The notes beneath the pieces were generated by a model that ran no database searches, was not told the origin of the DNA, and saw only the letters and a program-made list of their open reading frames with translations. The translations under genes were made by a program, and so were the position numbers. Below are positions 1 to 6,748 of a stretch of DNA of 6,748 nt, one piece after another. Source of the DNA: JBPCOB01 sp051000715 (GTDB lineage Bacteria > Actinomycetota > Actinomycetes > JALYNC01); NCBI GenBank assembly GCA_051000715.1, contig JBPCOB010000122.1:1-6748 (forward strand), read 5' to 3'. The stretch's first letter is position 1; every line of letters begins with the position of its first letter.

Positions 1-1841
<1,841 letters not shown>

Positions 1842-1862
1842 CCGGCGCGCAGTTCGACACTT

Positions 1863-1900
1863 GGGCCGGATCGATCCCTTCGGGGATCGGCCCGGCCTTT
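1863..1900 (+). terminator. Intrinsic-type terminator of rpoC with UUCG tetraloop
   Basis: A hairpin begins 21 bases after the rpoC stop. The arm 1864-1878 pairs with 1883-1897 around the loop TTCG (1879-1882). The closing pair is C-G, giving the very stable cUUCGg tetraloop. There is one wobble pair (1871/1890) and one A/C mismatch (1870/1891). Only three T residues follow (1898-1900), the short tail common in high-GC actinobacteria. It should end rpoBC transcription and insulate the accessory genes downstream. Confidence 0.85.
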
Positions 1901-1950
1901 GTCGTACGCAGCCGCTGGCCCTACACGCGGACGACGATGGCCGGTACCGC

Positions 1951-2299
1951 TCACCGGTCGACAAGGTGACGCAGGTCGTCGAGGTCGCTTGTCAGGACTG
2001 ATCGCCCGGCAGCGCCTCGGCGGCCAGCCGCGCGTCGACCACATCCGAGGTGCCGAGATTGCCAGCAGCTCGCCGGCCGGCTTGGCCTCGGACAGCGTCG
2101 TCGGGCGAACGTCGAGCATCGGCAACCAACTGGCCAGGCGTGCTTGTCGAGCGCCGTCGCGAGACACCTGGCTCACCACGGGGGTCACGCGGATCAGGCA
2201 GGCGCCGGCGCGCCGGCCGAGTTCGATGAGTCCGGCCACCCGGCGATCGTCGCGTTCCAGGGCGGTCAGCGCGCCCGCGTCGAGGAGCCGGCCCGCATC
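1951..2299 (-). pseudogene. Decayed VapC-type PIN-domain toxin gene with two frameshifts
   Basis: Read on the minus strand, this stretch gives a PIN-domain toxin in three pieces. Piece 1 (about 2299-2054) has LLDAGALTALERDDRRV, which carries the first PIN aspartate, then VTPVVSQVSRDGARQARLA and ends GELLAIS. Piece 2, one frame over (about 2054-1998), reads GTSDVVDARLAAEALPGDQ and carries the third acidic site. Piece 3, shifted again (1995 to the stop TGA at 1953-1951), reads LTSDLDDLRHLVDR, the usual C-terminal PIN motif. Adding one base near 2055 and one near 1997 restores a continuous protein (...AISGTSDVV... and ...DQ-x-LTSDLDD...). No clean start codon is visible upstream of LLDAGAL, so the 5' end also seems lost. 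It is a toxin remnant of the PIN ribonuclease family and is very unlikely to give an active protein. The family call rests on motif order recognised by eye. Confidence 0.8.
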
Positions 2300-2340
2300 C
2301 AGGCCGTCAGTGCGTCGTTGACCGCCGCGGAGAACGACAT
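2293..2340 (-). pseudogene. Possible remnant of the ribbon-helix-helix antitoxin of the dead vapC locus
   Basis: Immediately upstream of the vapC remnant, in a different minus-strand frame, is the peptide MSFSAAVNDALTAWMRAG. It resembles the second helix of ribbon-helix-helix VapB antitoxins (pattern GxSfSaaVNdALtaWm) and sits where the antitoxin should be. The toxin-binding tail is absent: the frame reaches a stop (TGA) about eight codons after AWM, already inside the toxin remnant. This suggests a deletion fused the antitoxin to the toxin. The match is short, so the call is tentative. Confidence 0.35.
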
Positions 2341-2368
2341 GCCGAGCTGGTTGGGCGATGCGCTGTGC

Positions 2369-2396
2369 GGACTAGGTTGCGAGTAGACTAAGTCCC
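2369..2396 (+). promoter_or_regulatory. Candidate leaderless promoter and operator of vapBC1
   Basis: A TANNNT-type -10 box, TAGACT (2384-2389), lies seven bases before the vapB1 ATG at 2397, so transcription would start on or next to the A of ATG. There is no Shine-Dalgarno sequence before that ATG (the bases are GACTAAGTCCC). Both points fit a leaderless mRNA, which is common in actinobacteria. The direct repeat GACTA (2370-2374 and 2386-2390) and the inverted pair GGACT/AGTCC (2369-2373 and 2391-2395) surround the -10 and could be the site where the VapBC complex represses its own operon. No good -35 was found. Confidence 0.45.
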
Positions 2397-2630
2397 ATGA
2401 CTCAGTCGGTGGGTGTGCACGAGGCCAAGACGCACCTGTCGCGGCTCCTGCAGGCGGTGGAGCGGGGCGAGGAGGTCTCGATCACCCGGCGCGGCACCGA
2501 GGTAGCCCGCCTTGTCCCGCCGCCGGTGACGGCTCCGCGCCGGTTCGGGCTGGACGCGGGGGTCTTCGAGGTGCCCGATGACTTCGATGCCCCGCTCGAC
2601 GAGGAGACCATCGCGGCGTTCGAGCGGTGA
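2397..2630 (+). CDS. vapB: VapB-type antitoxin, Phd/YefM fold
   Basis: This is a 77-residue antitoxin. The N-terminal half (GVHEAKTHLSRLLQAVERG, then EEVSITRRGTEVARLVP) is the Phd/YefM-type DNA-binding and dimerisation domain. The acidic C-terminal half (VFEVPDDFDAPLDEETIAAFE, about residues 57-76) is the segment that in this family wraps around the toxin and blocks its active site. Start: the ATG at 2397, which gives the expected N-terminus MTQSVGVHEAK. No Shine-Dalgarno precedes it, and a -10 box seven bases upstream suggests a leaderless transcript. The stop overlaps the toxin start (GTGA at 2627-2630), so the two are translationally coupled. The antitoxin is expected to neutralise VapC and, with it, repress the operon. 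Confidence 0.92.
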   Translation: MTQSVGVHEAKTHLSRLLQAVERGEEVSITRRGTEVARLVPPPVTAPRRFGLDAGVFEVPDDFDAPLDEETIAAFER

Positions 2631-3019
2631 GGTACCTGCTCGACACGCATGTCTTCCTGTGGCTGAACGCTGCTCCGAACCGGCTGTCCCCGAGGGTGCT
2701 CGAGCGCATCGCCGATCCAGGCGTCGATGTGCTCGTCTCGGCGGCCTCGGCGTGGGAGATCGCCATCAAGCATGCGCTGGGCCGGCTGCCGTTGCCCGAA
2801 CCCCCAACCAGCTATGTCTTGTCGCGGATGGCGGCCATGCGGGCGCGCGAGTTGCCGGTATCCCACGTCGACGCGCTCGACGTGGCGGCGCTTGCGCCGC
2901 TGCACCGCGATCCGTTCGACCGGCTGTTGGTGGCGCAGGCCCGGCGGCACGCACTGGTGCTGGTCACCGCCGACCCGGCCATCAGTCAGTACGACGTCGA
3001 GGTGCTGGCCGCCCGCTGA
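2627..3019 (+). CDS. vapC: VapC-type toxin, PIN-domain ribonuclease
   Basis: This 130-residue single PIN domain is the toxin partner of the antitoxin it overlaps. The acidic metal-binding residues are all visible: D6 in YLLDTH, E44 in SAWEIAIK, D95 (with D98) in LHRDPFDRLLVAQA and D116 in VTADPAI. Family members are Mg/Mn-dependent endoribonucleases that cut tRNA or rRNA when freed from their antitoxin. The actual RNA target cannot be told from sequence. Start: GTG at 2627, inside the GTGA overlap with vapB, giving MRYLLDTHVFLWL as expected for the family. Length is normal and nothing is broken, so this module appears functional. Confidence 0.93.
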   Translation: MRYLLDTHVFLWLNAAPNRLSPRVLERIADPGVDVLVSAASAWEIAIKHALGRLPLPEPPTSYVLSRMAAMRARELPVSHVDALDVAALAPLHRDPFDRLLVAQARRHALVLVTADPAISQYDVEVLAAR

Positions 3020-3203
3020 CGGGCCAGGCAGCCTGTGGCTCATCCCGCCTCCTTCACTCGCAGCGGACGGACGTTGGGCGCGTCGCGCCACGCATCCCTG
3101 GCACGGGCAAGGATCTCGAGTCGCTGGCCGGGCGCCTGAGCATCCAGCGCGCTGCCGAGTGCACGAGATCGTGGGCGGCGTTCGGCCAGCCAAGCGCCCG
3201 CCG

Positions 3204-3450
3204 ATGCGACGCGTGGGTATCCGGGACTTCAAAAACCAGGCGACAACGCTACTCAGCGGAGGCGAAAACACTCCTCATCGAGCGCCACGGGACACCGATC
3301 GGCTTCTTCGTACCGATCGTGGCGACCGACCGAGCGGCCGGTCGCGCCGCACTCGGGCTTCTCGCCGACGTGGTGGACGACATCCTGGAGCGGACGGGTC
3401 TGACCGAAGACGAGTTGGTCGCCGAGATCGCCGGGTCCGGCCGGCGCTGA
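3204..3450 (+). pseudogene. Phd/VapB-type antitoxin gene interrupted by a +1 frameshift
   Basis: The first codons from ATG 3204 read MRRVGIRDFKNQATTLLSGGE, a typical antitoxin N-terminus. The rest of the family sequence is in the next frame: TLLIERHGTPIGFFVPI, then a helical acidic tail ILERTGLTEDELVAEIAGSGRR ending at TGA 3448-3450. The shift falls in the run AAAA at 3265-3268. Removing one A gives a clean 81-residue antitoxin (..SGGETLLIERHG..), and the span of 247 bases is exactly one base too long. Without correction, the 5' frame stays open straight into the downstream toxin. The cause may be a real mutation, an assembly or sequencing error, or (less likely) recoding. There is no evident Shine-Dalgarno before 3204. 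The stop overlaps the toxin start by one base (TGATG). Confidence 0.8.
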
Positions 3451-3890
3451 TGCGTCTGGTGGCCGACACCAGCGTTCTACTCGGTGAACTGCTGCGTGCC
3501 TCCGGGCGTGCGCGGCTGAGCGACCAGCGGCTGGAGCTGTTCATCTCCGCCCATGCGTGGAGTGAGTTCACGCACGAACTTCCGCGCCGGATCGCTGCCT
3601 TCGCTCGCCGCCACGAACTTGCCGCCGACCAGGAGGCGCTCTTGATGCAGGTCTGCCTCGATGCGGTCGGCGCCAACATCGGTCTCGTCGAAGAGGCCGT
3701 CTACGCACCTGTCGAGGACGAAGCACGCTCCCGATCGTTGCTGGATCCCGACGATTGGCCACAGGTCGCTTGCGCACTCGTTCTGGACGCTGGTATCTGG
3801 ACTCTCGACAATGACTTCCTGGGTACCGGTATAGCGACATGGACGACCGACAGCCTCCGCCAGTGGCTCGAGCGGAACCGGCCCGAATGA
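3450..3890 (+). CDS. PIN-domain toxin (VapC-like), partner of the frameshifted antitoxin
   Basis: This 146-residue PIN-domain protein starts at ATG 3450, which shares its A with the antitoxin stop (TGATG). Putative metal-binding acids are D6 (LVADTSVLLGELL), E39 (AWSEF), D99/D101/D102 (LDPDDWPQVACAL) and D120/D122 (WTLDNDFLG). The ending GIATWTTDSLRQWL is also typical of this PIN subfamily. It differs clearly from the other VapC in the window, so the two modules are not recent duplicates. A catalytically complete toxin beside a broken antitoxin should be harmful. Either the frameshift is not real, or the toxin is weakly expressed, inactive or cross-neutralised. It ends 16 bases from the convergent minus-strand gene, with no terminator hairpin between them. 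Confidence 0.88.
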   Translation: MRLVADTSVLLGELLRASGRARLSDQRLELFISAHAWSEFTHELPRRIAAFARRHELAADQEALLMQVCLDAVGANIGLVEEAVYAPVEDEARSRSLLDPDDWPQVACALVLDAGIWTLDNDFLGTGIATWTTDSLRQWLERNRPE

Positions 3891-3906
3891 GACGATACGA
3901 GGCCGA

Positions 3907-4143
3907 TCAGGGCTGCTGCGGGCGGATCTCGCCGACCACCTCGGTACGTATCGGTACGCCGGCCACCTCGGCCGGCAGTTCCAGCCCGGGCTCGGGCTTG
4001 GTGAGGTTCACCTTGAGCTGGTATCCGCCGGCGCCGTCCGGCGCGATGCCGATGCCGGTGACCCGCTCGTCACCGCGCAGCGCCTCGACGAGTTGGGCCT
4101 TGGCCTCTCGGGCCGCCTGCAGGCCCGGCGGCTGATCGCTCAC
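3907..4143 (-). CDS. Small protein copying the N-terminal domain of the adjacent serine protease
   Basis: This 78-residue protein starts at GTG (4143-4141) inside a GTGA overlap with the protease stop, so it should be made by coupled translation as the second gene of the operon. I know no named family for it. Its sequence follows residues 2-80 of the protease upstream. Both begin with LQAARE.KA.L, share a central GIAP motif followed by an alternating beta strand (YQLKVNLT here, FAVAIRLT there), and end in VVG.IRPQ. It has no catalytic residues, no signal peptide and no membrane segment. The domain outline (a helix, then beta strands with GxGI and a P-x-x-V-x-G-V-P segment) resembles the small domain often placed before bacterial trypsin-fold proteases. 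By inference it could inhibit, stabilise or recruit substrate for the protease. It could also be a leftover partial duplication, but the intact frame and tight coupling argue for use. Confidence 0.8.
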   Translation of the reverse strand: MSDQPPGLQAAREAKAQLVEALRGDERVTGIGIAPDGAGGYQLKVNLTKPEPGLELPAEVAGVPIRTEVVGEIRPQQP

Positions 4144-5129
4144 GTGCCCGGGCCGGCCGGCGGCACGGGCTCGACGGGCGCCTGGTCGGACCCGGCCCAC
4201 TGCGCGCCCAACTCGGTCAGGACCACCGCCAGCGGGTTGGCGTAGGTCAGCCCGCGGCCGTTGCTGCCGCCCTGGGTGCTGCCGGCGAACAGCAGGCCGA
4301 ATGGCGAGCGATCGGTCGTCGTCCAGATCACCGACCCGCTGTCTCCGCCGTCGCTGAACGGCAGGTCCCCGTCGCCCTCGATCTCGATCTGGTTGTCGAA
4401 GGTGAGTACGCCGACGTCGTACTGCACCGTGATCCCATCGACCTCGAACGCGGTCACCCGCCCGGCGGTCAGCCCGGTCGTCCGCCCCACCTTCTGCACC
4501 AGAGCATCGGCCGGCGGCTCGCTGGCAACCGCGCCCAGGGCGCCGCCGGGATAGCGGGCCGGGTCGGCATCGATGCCGTCGGCCAGGGCGGCGATCGCTG
4601 CGTCCACCAGGTTGGGCCGGTCCTCGGCCAGCGGGGCGAAGGCGGCCAGCGTCCCGATGACGTCGTCGGGACGCTGGCCGCCATCGGCCACGCCGGGCTG
4701 CAGGGCATCGTCGCCCACGCTGGCCTGGCCGCTGTTGGCCAGGACGTGGCTGTTGCTCAGCGCGTGCAGCGCGCCGTCCACGGTGACGAAACCGCCCAGG
4801 GTCCCCGCGGTCACGTCGGGGTGACCTACCGAGACGCCCGGGTAGACCGGGCGCTGGCGGGACTGCAGGTCTGCGACCCCCGGCGCGGTCTGCGGCCGGA
4901 TCACGCCGACGACGCGCAGGTCGATGTCCTGCGGCGAGTCGACGGCGAGCCGCGTCAGCGCTTCCTGAGCCGCGACGTCCTCGGTCAGCCGGATCGCCAC
5001 CGCAAAGTCGCCGTCCGCCCGCGGCGCGATCCCGACCGCGAAGTCCCGCGTCGGCTGCTCCGCACCGCCGGCGGTCAACACGTCGGCGAGCAGCCGAGCC
5101 TTGAGTTCGCGAGCCGCCTGCAGGTCCAT
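4140..5129 (-). CDS. Intracellular trypsin-fold serine protease with N-terminal accessory domain
   Basis: This 329-residue protein has two parts. Residues 1-80 form a small domain (LQAARELKARLL, GIAP, FAVAIRLT, ending VVGVIRPQ). Residues from about 95 to 310 are a chymotrypsin/trypsin-fold peptidase with the full triad: H128 in SNSHVLAN, D176 in NLVDAAIA and S264 in GGDSGSVIW. Other supporting motifs are VGRTTGLTAGRV and FGLLFAGSTQGG. The layout resembles bacterial relatives of the plant NAL1-type proteases, from memory only. The C-terminus is a short Pro-rich tail. No signal peptide or membrane segment is present, so it should act in the cytoplasm, which is unusual for trypsin-like enzymes. 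The start is ATG 5129, with a GGAGG Shine-Dalgarno six bases before it (5140-5136). Its stop overlaps the start of the downstream small gene by four bases. The substrate is unknown. Confidence 0.9.
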   Translation of the reverse strand: MDLQAARELKARLLADVLTAGGAEQPTRDFAVGIAPRADGDFAVAIRLTEDVAAQEALTRLAVDSPQDIDLRVVGVIRPQTAPGVADLQSRQRPVYPGVSVGHPDVTAGTLGGFVTVDGALHALSNSHVLANSGQASVGDDALQPGVADGGQRPDDVIGTLAAFAPLAEDRPNLVDAAIAALADGIDADPARYPGGALGAVASEPPADALVQKVGRTTGLTAGRVTAFEVDGITVQYDVGVLTFDNQIEIEGDGDLPFSDGGDSGSVIWTTTDRSPFGLLFAGSTQGGSNGRGLTYANPLAVVLTELGAQWAGSDQAPVEPVPPAGPGT

Positions 5130-5216
5130 GGGGTGCCTCCGGAGTCGGTACGTCGTCGCCGGTCATGTAAGCATGCGGGGGCGACAGATCGGGCGGCCGG
5201 ACGGGCCGCGCTGGCT

Positions 5217-5245
5217 TTGACCCCCATCGGGACCAGGGGTACTGT
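5217..5245 (+). promoter_or_regulatory. Sigma70-type promoter of rpsL-rpsG
   Basis: TTGACC (5217-5222) and TACTGT (5240-5245) are separated by exactly 17 bases, a near-consensus housekeeping promoter on the plus strand. Transcription would start near 5252, about 220 bases before rpsL. It lies in the gap between the divergent protease gene (start 5129) and rpsL. This gives rpsL its own promoter, needed because rpoC is terminated 3.3 kb upstream. Confidence 0.75.
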
Positions 5246-5251
5246 GGTCCC
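5229..5251 (+). repeat. Perfect 7-bp inverted repeat over the rpsL -10 box
   Basis: GGGACCA (5229-5235) and TGGTCCC (5245-5251) form a perfect inverted repeat with a 9-base gap. It covers the end of the promoter spacer and the whole -10 box (5240-5245). It lies just upstream of the likely transcription start, so it would act as DNA (an operator) rather than as an RNA hairpin. No known regulator is recognised. Confidence 0.5.
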
Positions 5252-5473
5252 TTGTGCCCGGGGAGACCTGGGCCGTCCTTCGTGTCGTCCGGTGCACTTT
5301 GCCGGTGGGGAGGTTCCCGGGTCTCCGGGAGCGCCTGGTGCGAGGGCCTGATGACCACCCGCGATCTCGATCCGGGGGTTCCTCGCGGGCTGGGCAACAC
5401 GCCCGACCGCGTGGGTCGGATGGACGCACGGCAGCATTCTCGAGTACGACCCGACAGGAGACGACAGGCCTTC
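5252..5473 (+). promoter_or_regulatory. Long structured 5' leader of rpsL
   Basis: From the predicted start site to the rpsL ATG there are about 220 bases without a recognisable gene. Two clear hairpins are present. The first pairs 5315-5320 with 5325-5330 (CCCGG/CCGGG core, loop GTCT). The second is CCGACC (5403-5408) with GGTCGG (5414-5419), loop GCGTG. The stretch ACACGCCCGACCGCGTGGGT looks like a conserved element of actinobacterial rpsL leaders, from memory only. The nearest Shine-Dalgarno is AGGAG (5456-5460), 13 bases before the ATG, rather far; a weaker AGG (5466-5468) is closer. The leader may hold a ribosomal-protein or growth-rate control element, but no mechanism can be shown here. 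Confidence 0.45.
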
Positions 5474-5877
<404 letters not shown>

Positions 5878-5881
<4 letters not shown>

Positions 5882-6348
5882 GTCGCCGGAAGCGTGCAGT
5901 GAAGCGCAACGTCCTACCGGACGCGCGCTACGACAGCCAGACGGTTTCGAAGTTCATCAACGTGCTGATGCTCCAGGGGAAGAAGTCCACCGCCGAGCGC
6001 ATCTTCTACGGCGCGATGGACCTCGTGGAAGCGCGTGCCGCGCAGCCGGGGGTGAACGTCTTCAAGACGGCGCTCAACAACCTGAAGCCGGTCGTCGAGG
6101 TGAAGAGCCGCCGCGTCGGTGGCGCCACGTATCAGGTGCCGGTGGAAGTGCGCCCGGACCGGCGCACGGCGCTCGCCATGCGTTGGCTGATCAGCTACTC
6201 CCGCGACCGCGGCGAGAAGTCGATGTCGGAGAAGCTCGCGGCGGAGGTGCTCGCGGCCTCGCGCGGCGAGGGGAACGCGGTGAAGAAGAAGGAAGACACG
6301 CACCGCATGGCCGAGGCGAACAAGGCCTTCGCGCACTACCGCTGGTAG
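5878..6348 (+). CDS. rpsG: 30S ribosomal protein S7
   Basis: S7, 156 residues, is the 16S rRNA-binding protein that starts assembly of the head of the small subunit. Core motifs are present: QGKKSTAERIFYGAM, LNNLKPVVEVKSRRVGG, ATYQVPVEVRPDRR, ALAMRWLISYSRDR, VKKKEDTHRMAEANKAF and the final AHYRW. Start: GTG 5878, with a strong GGGAGG Shine-Dalgarno (5866-5871) six bases upstream inside the end of rpsL, so the two are coupled. The N-terminus MSRRKRAVKRNVLPDARYDS is not the MPRKGPAPKR type usual in actinobacteria; it recalls Gemmatimonadota or related phyla, which disagrees with the rpoC upstream. A terminator follows within 25 bases and no fusA is seen after it. Confidence 0.97.
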
Positions 6349-6371
6349 CGTTCGCGACCGGCCGAGCCGAA

Positions 6372-6399
6372 GGGGGCGCCCGCGGGGCGCCCCCTTTTT
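6372..6399 (+). terminator. Intrinsic terminator after rpsG
   Basis: A perfect 10-bp G+C stem, 6372-6381 (GGGGGCGCCC) with 6385-6394 (GGGCGCCCCC), has a three-base loop GCG and is followed directly by five T residues (6395-6399). It begins 24 bases after the rpsG stop. This is a textbook rho-independent terminator and closes the rpsL-rpsG transcript. Confidence 0.93.
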
Positions 6400-6425
6400 G
6401 CGTTCGACGTGTAAAGAAGTTGGCG

Positions 6426-6454
6426 TTGACGGGGCAACCGGGCACAACCATCGT
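6426..6454 (+). promoter_or_regulatory. Weak candidate promoter for the PqqD-like gene
   Basis: TTGACG (6426-6431) is a good -35 box. Seventeen bases on, CATCGT (6449-6454) is a poor -10. It lies in the 100-base gap between the rpsG terminator and the next start codon, where a promoter is needed. The stretch 6464-6490 just before the gene is pyrimidine- and AT-rich compared with the rest. Confidence 0.3.
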
Positions 6455-6501
6455 GCGCTCGCCTTCTTTTCTCTCGATTTCATTCCTTCTGGAGATTCGT
6501 T

Positions 6502-6748
6502 GTGGAGCCAACTTCTGTACTGCCGACCGCGAATCCCGCGGTGATCTTCCGCGCCCTCGCCGAGGGTGGTGTGATCTTCTCGACGGTCGACGAGGTCTAC
6601 TTCGTGCTGAACACGGTCGGCGCGCGGGTTTGGGAGCTGCTCCCACCGGTGAGCGCGACTTTCGGCGACCTCGTCACGACGCTCCCGGCCGACTATCCCG
6701 ACGTCGACCTCGAGATGATTCGCGCCGACGTCGCCGAGCTGCTTGCGG
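6502..6748 (+). CDS. PqqD-like protein (RiPP recognition element), 3' end outside window
   Basis: At least 82 residues of a PqqD-family protein run to the window edge. The motif order is NPAVIFRALAEGGVIFS, then EVYFVLNTVGARVWELL (the hallmark 'L-N-x-x-G-x-x-V/I-W-E-L-L'), then a helix-rich segment TFGDLVTTLPADYPDVD and MIRADVAELLA. This is the winged-helix fold that binds leader peptides of ribosomally made, modified peptides and hands them to maturation enzymes; PqqD does this for PqqA. Start: GTG 6502, with GGAG (6491-6494) seven bases before it; a TTG at 6500 is in another frame. Stand-alone PqqD-like genes occur in lasso-peptide and other RiPP clusters and also beside radical-SAM or transporter genes. 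Which applies here cannot be seen because the partners lie outside the window. Confidence 0.82.
   Translation, partial: MEPTSVLPTANPAVIFRALAEGGVIFSTVDEVYFVLNTVGARVWELLPPVSATFGDLVTTLPADYPDVDLEMIRADVAELLA

Noticed and set aside
3020..3203. Minus-strand reading that yields ALDAQAPGQRLEILARARDAWRDAPNVRPLRVKEAG in the gap between the two TA pairs
   Set aside because: It has no clear start, no ribosome site and no family I recognise. In DNA this GC-rich such frames occur by chance. I see nothing else in this gap.
3258..3272. Programmed +1 ribosomal frameshifting as the explanation for the broken antitoxin
   Set aside because: The site GGCGAAAACA lacks a clear +1 shift signal (no stop or rare codon at the slip, no evident stimulator), and a run of four A is short for transcriptional slippage. 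Mutation or sequence error is simpler.
2727..3890. A single long plus-strand open frame of 387 codons spanning vapC1, the antitoxin and vapC2
   Set aside because: Its first part is an out-of-frame reading of vapC1. Only the part from 3204 on contains real gene sequence, and the intact toxin has its own ATG at 3450. The continuity results from high GC and the antitoxin frameshift.
5252..5473. N-terminal extension of S12, since the frame is open from 5252
   Set aside because: S12 starts invariably with MPTI..QL. The upstream frame is the untranslated leader after the predicted transcription start and contains the hairpins.

Overview
The window is high-GC bacterial DNA. Its left part is clearly actinobacterial. 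It opens inside the 3' half of rpoC (RNA polymerase beta prime), whose sequence reads like Streptomyces/Frankia-type RpoC, and the order rpoC ... rpsL-rpsG is the actinobacterial rpoBC/str arrangement. The right part (the end of rpsL, rpsG and what follows) does not look actinobacterial. S7 lacks the usual actinobacterial N-terminus, and the S12 C-terminus and S7 resemble Gemmatimonadota-like proteins as I remember them. The window is therefore either a contig joined inside the conserved rpsL gene or a real mosaic.

Layout. rpoC ends at 1841 and is followed by a strong hairpin terminator with a UUCG tetraloop (about 1863-1900). The rpoC-rpsL interval, normally short, is here about 3.6 kb of accessory genes. 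First comes a decayed minus-strand toxin-antitoxin (TA) locus: a vapC PIN-domain pseudogene with two one-base frameshifts (1951-2299) and a scrap of its antitoxin. Next is an intact plus-strand vapBC pair (2397-3019), apparently leaderless, then a second plus-strand pair (3204-3890) whose antitoxin is broken by one extra A in an AAAA run. Convergent to these is a two-gene minus-strand operon (5129 down to 3907). Its first gene is an intracellular trypsin-fold serine protease with a complete His/Asp/Ser triad. Its second is a 78-residue protein that is a free-standing copy of the protease's own N-terminal domain. This pair is the most novel-looking item in the window.

From about 5217 the plus strand carries a good sigma70-type promoter (TTGACC-17-TACTGT) overlapped by a perfect 7-bp inverted repeat, a roughly 220-nt leader, and the translationally coupled rpsL and rpsG genes. 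A textbook intrinsic terminator ends the operon directly after rpsG, with no fusA. The window closes inside a PqqD-like (RiPP recognition element) gene, which suggests that a modified-peptide locus or a PqqD-type chaperone gene begins there.

Working together: rpoC, rpsL and rpsG are core transcription and translation genes. The three TA loci are selfish or stress modules collected in the interval. The protease and its domain twin are probably co-translated and may act on each other. All functional statements beyond family assignment are inference from sequence reading alone.
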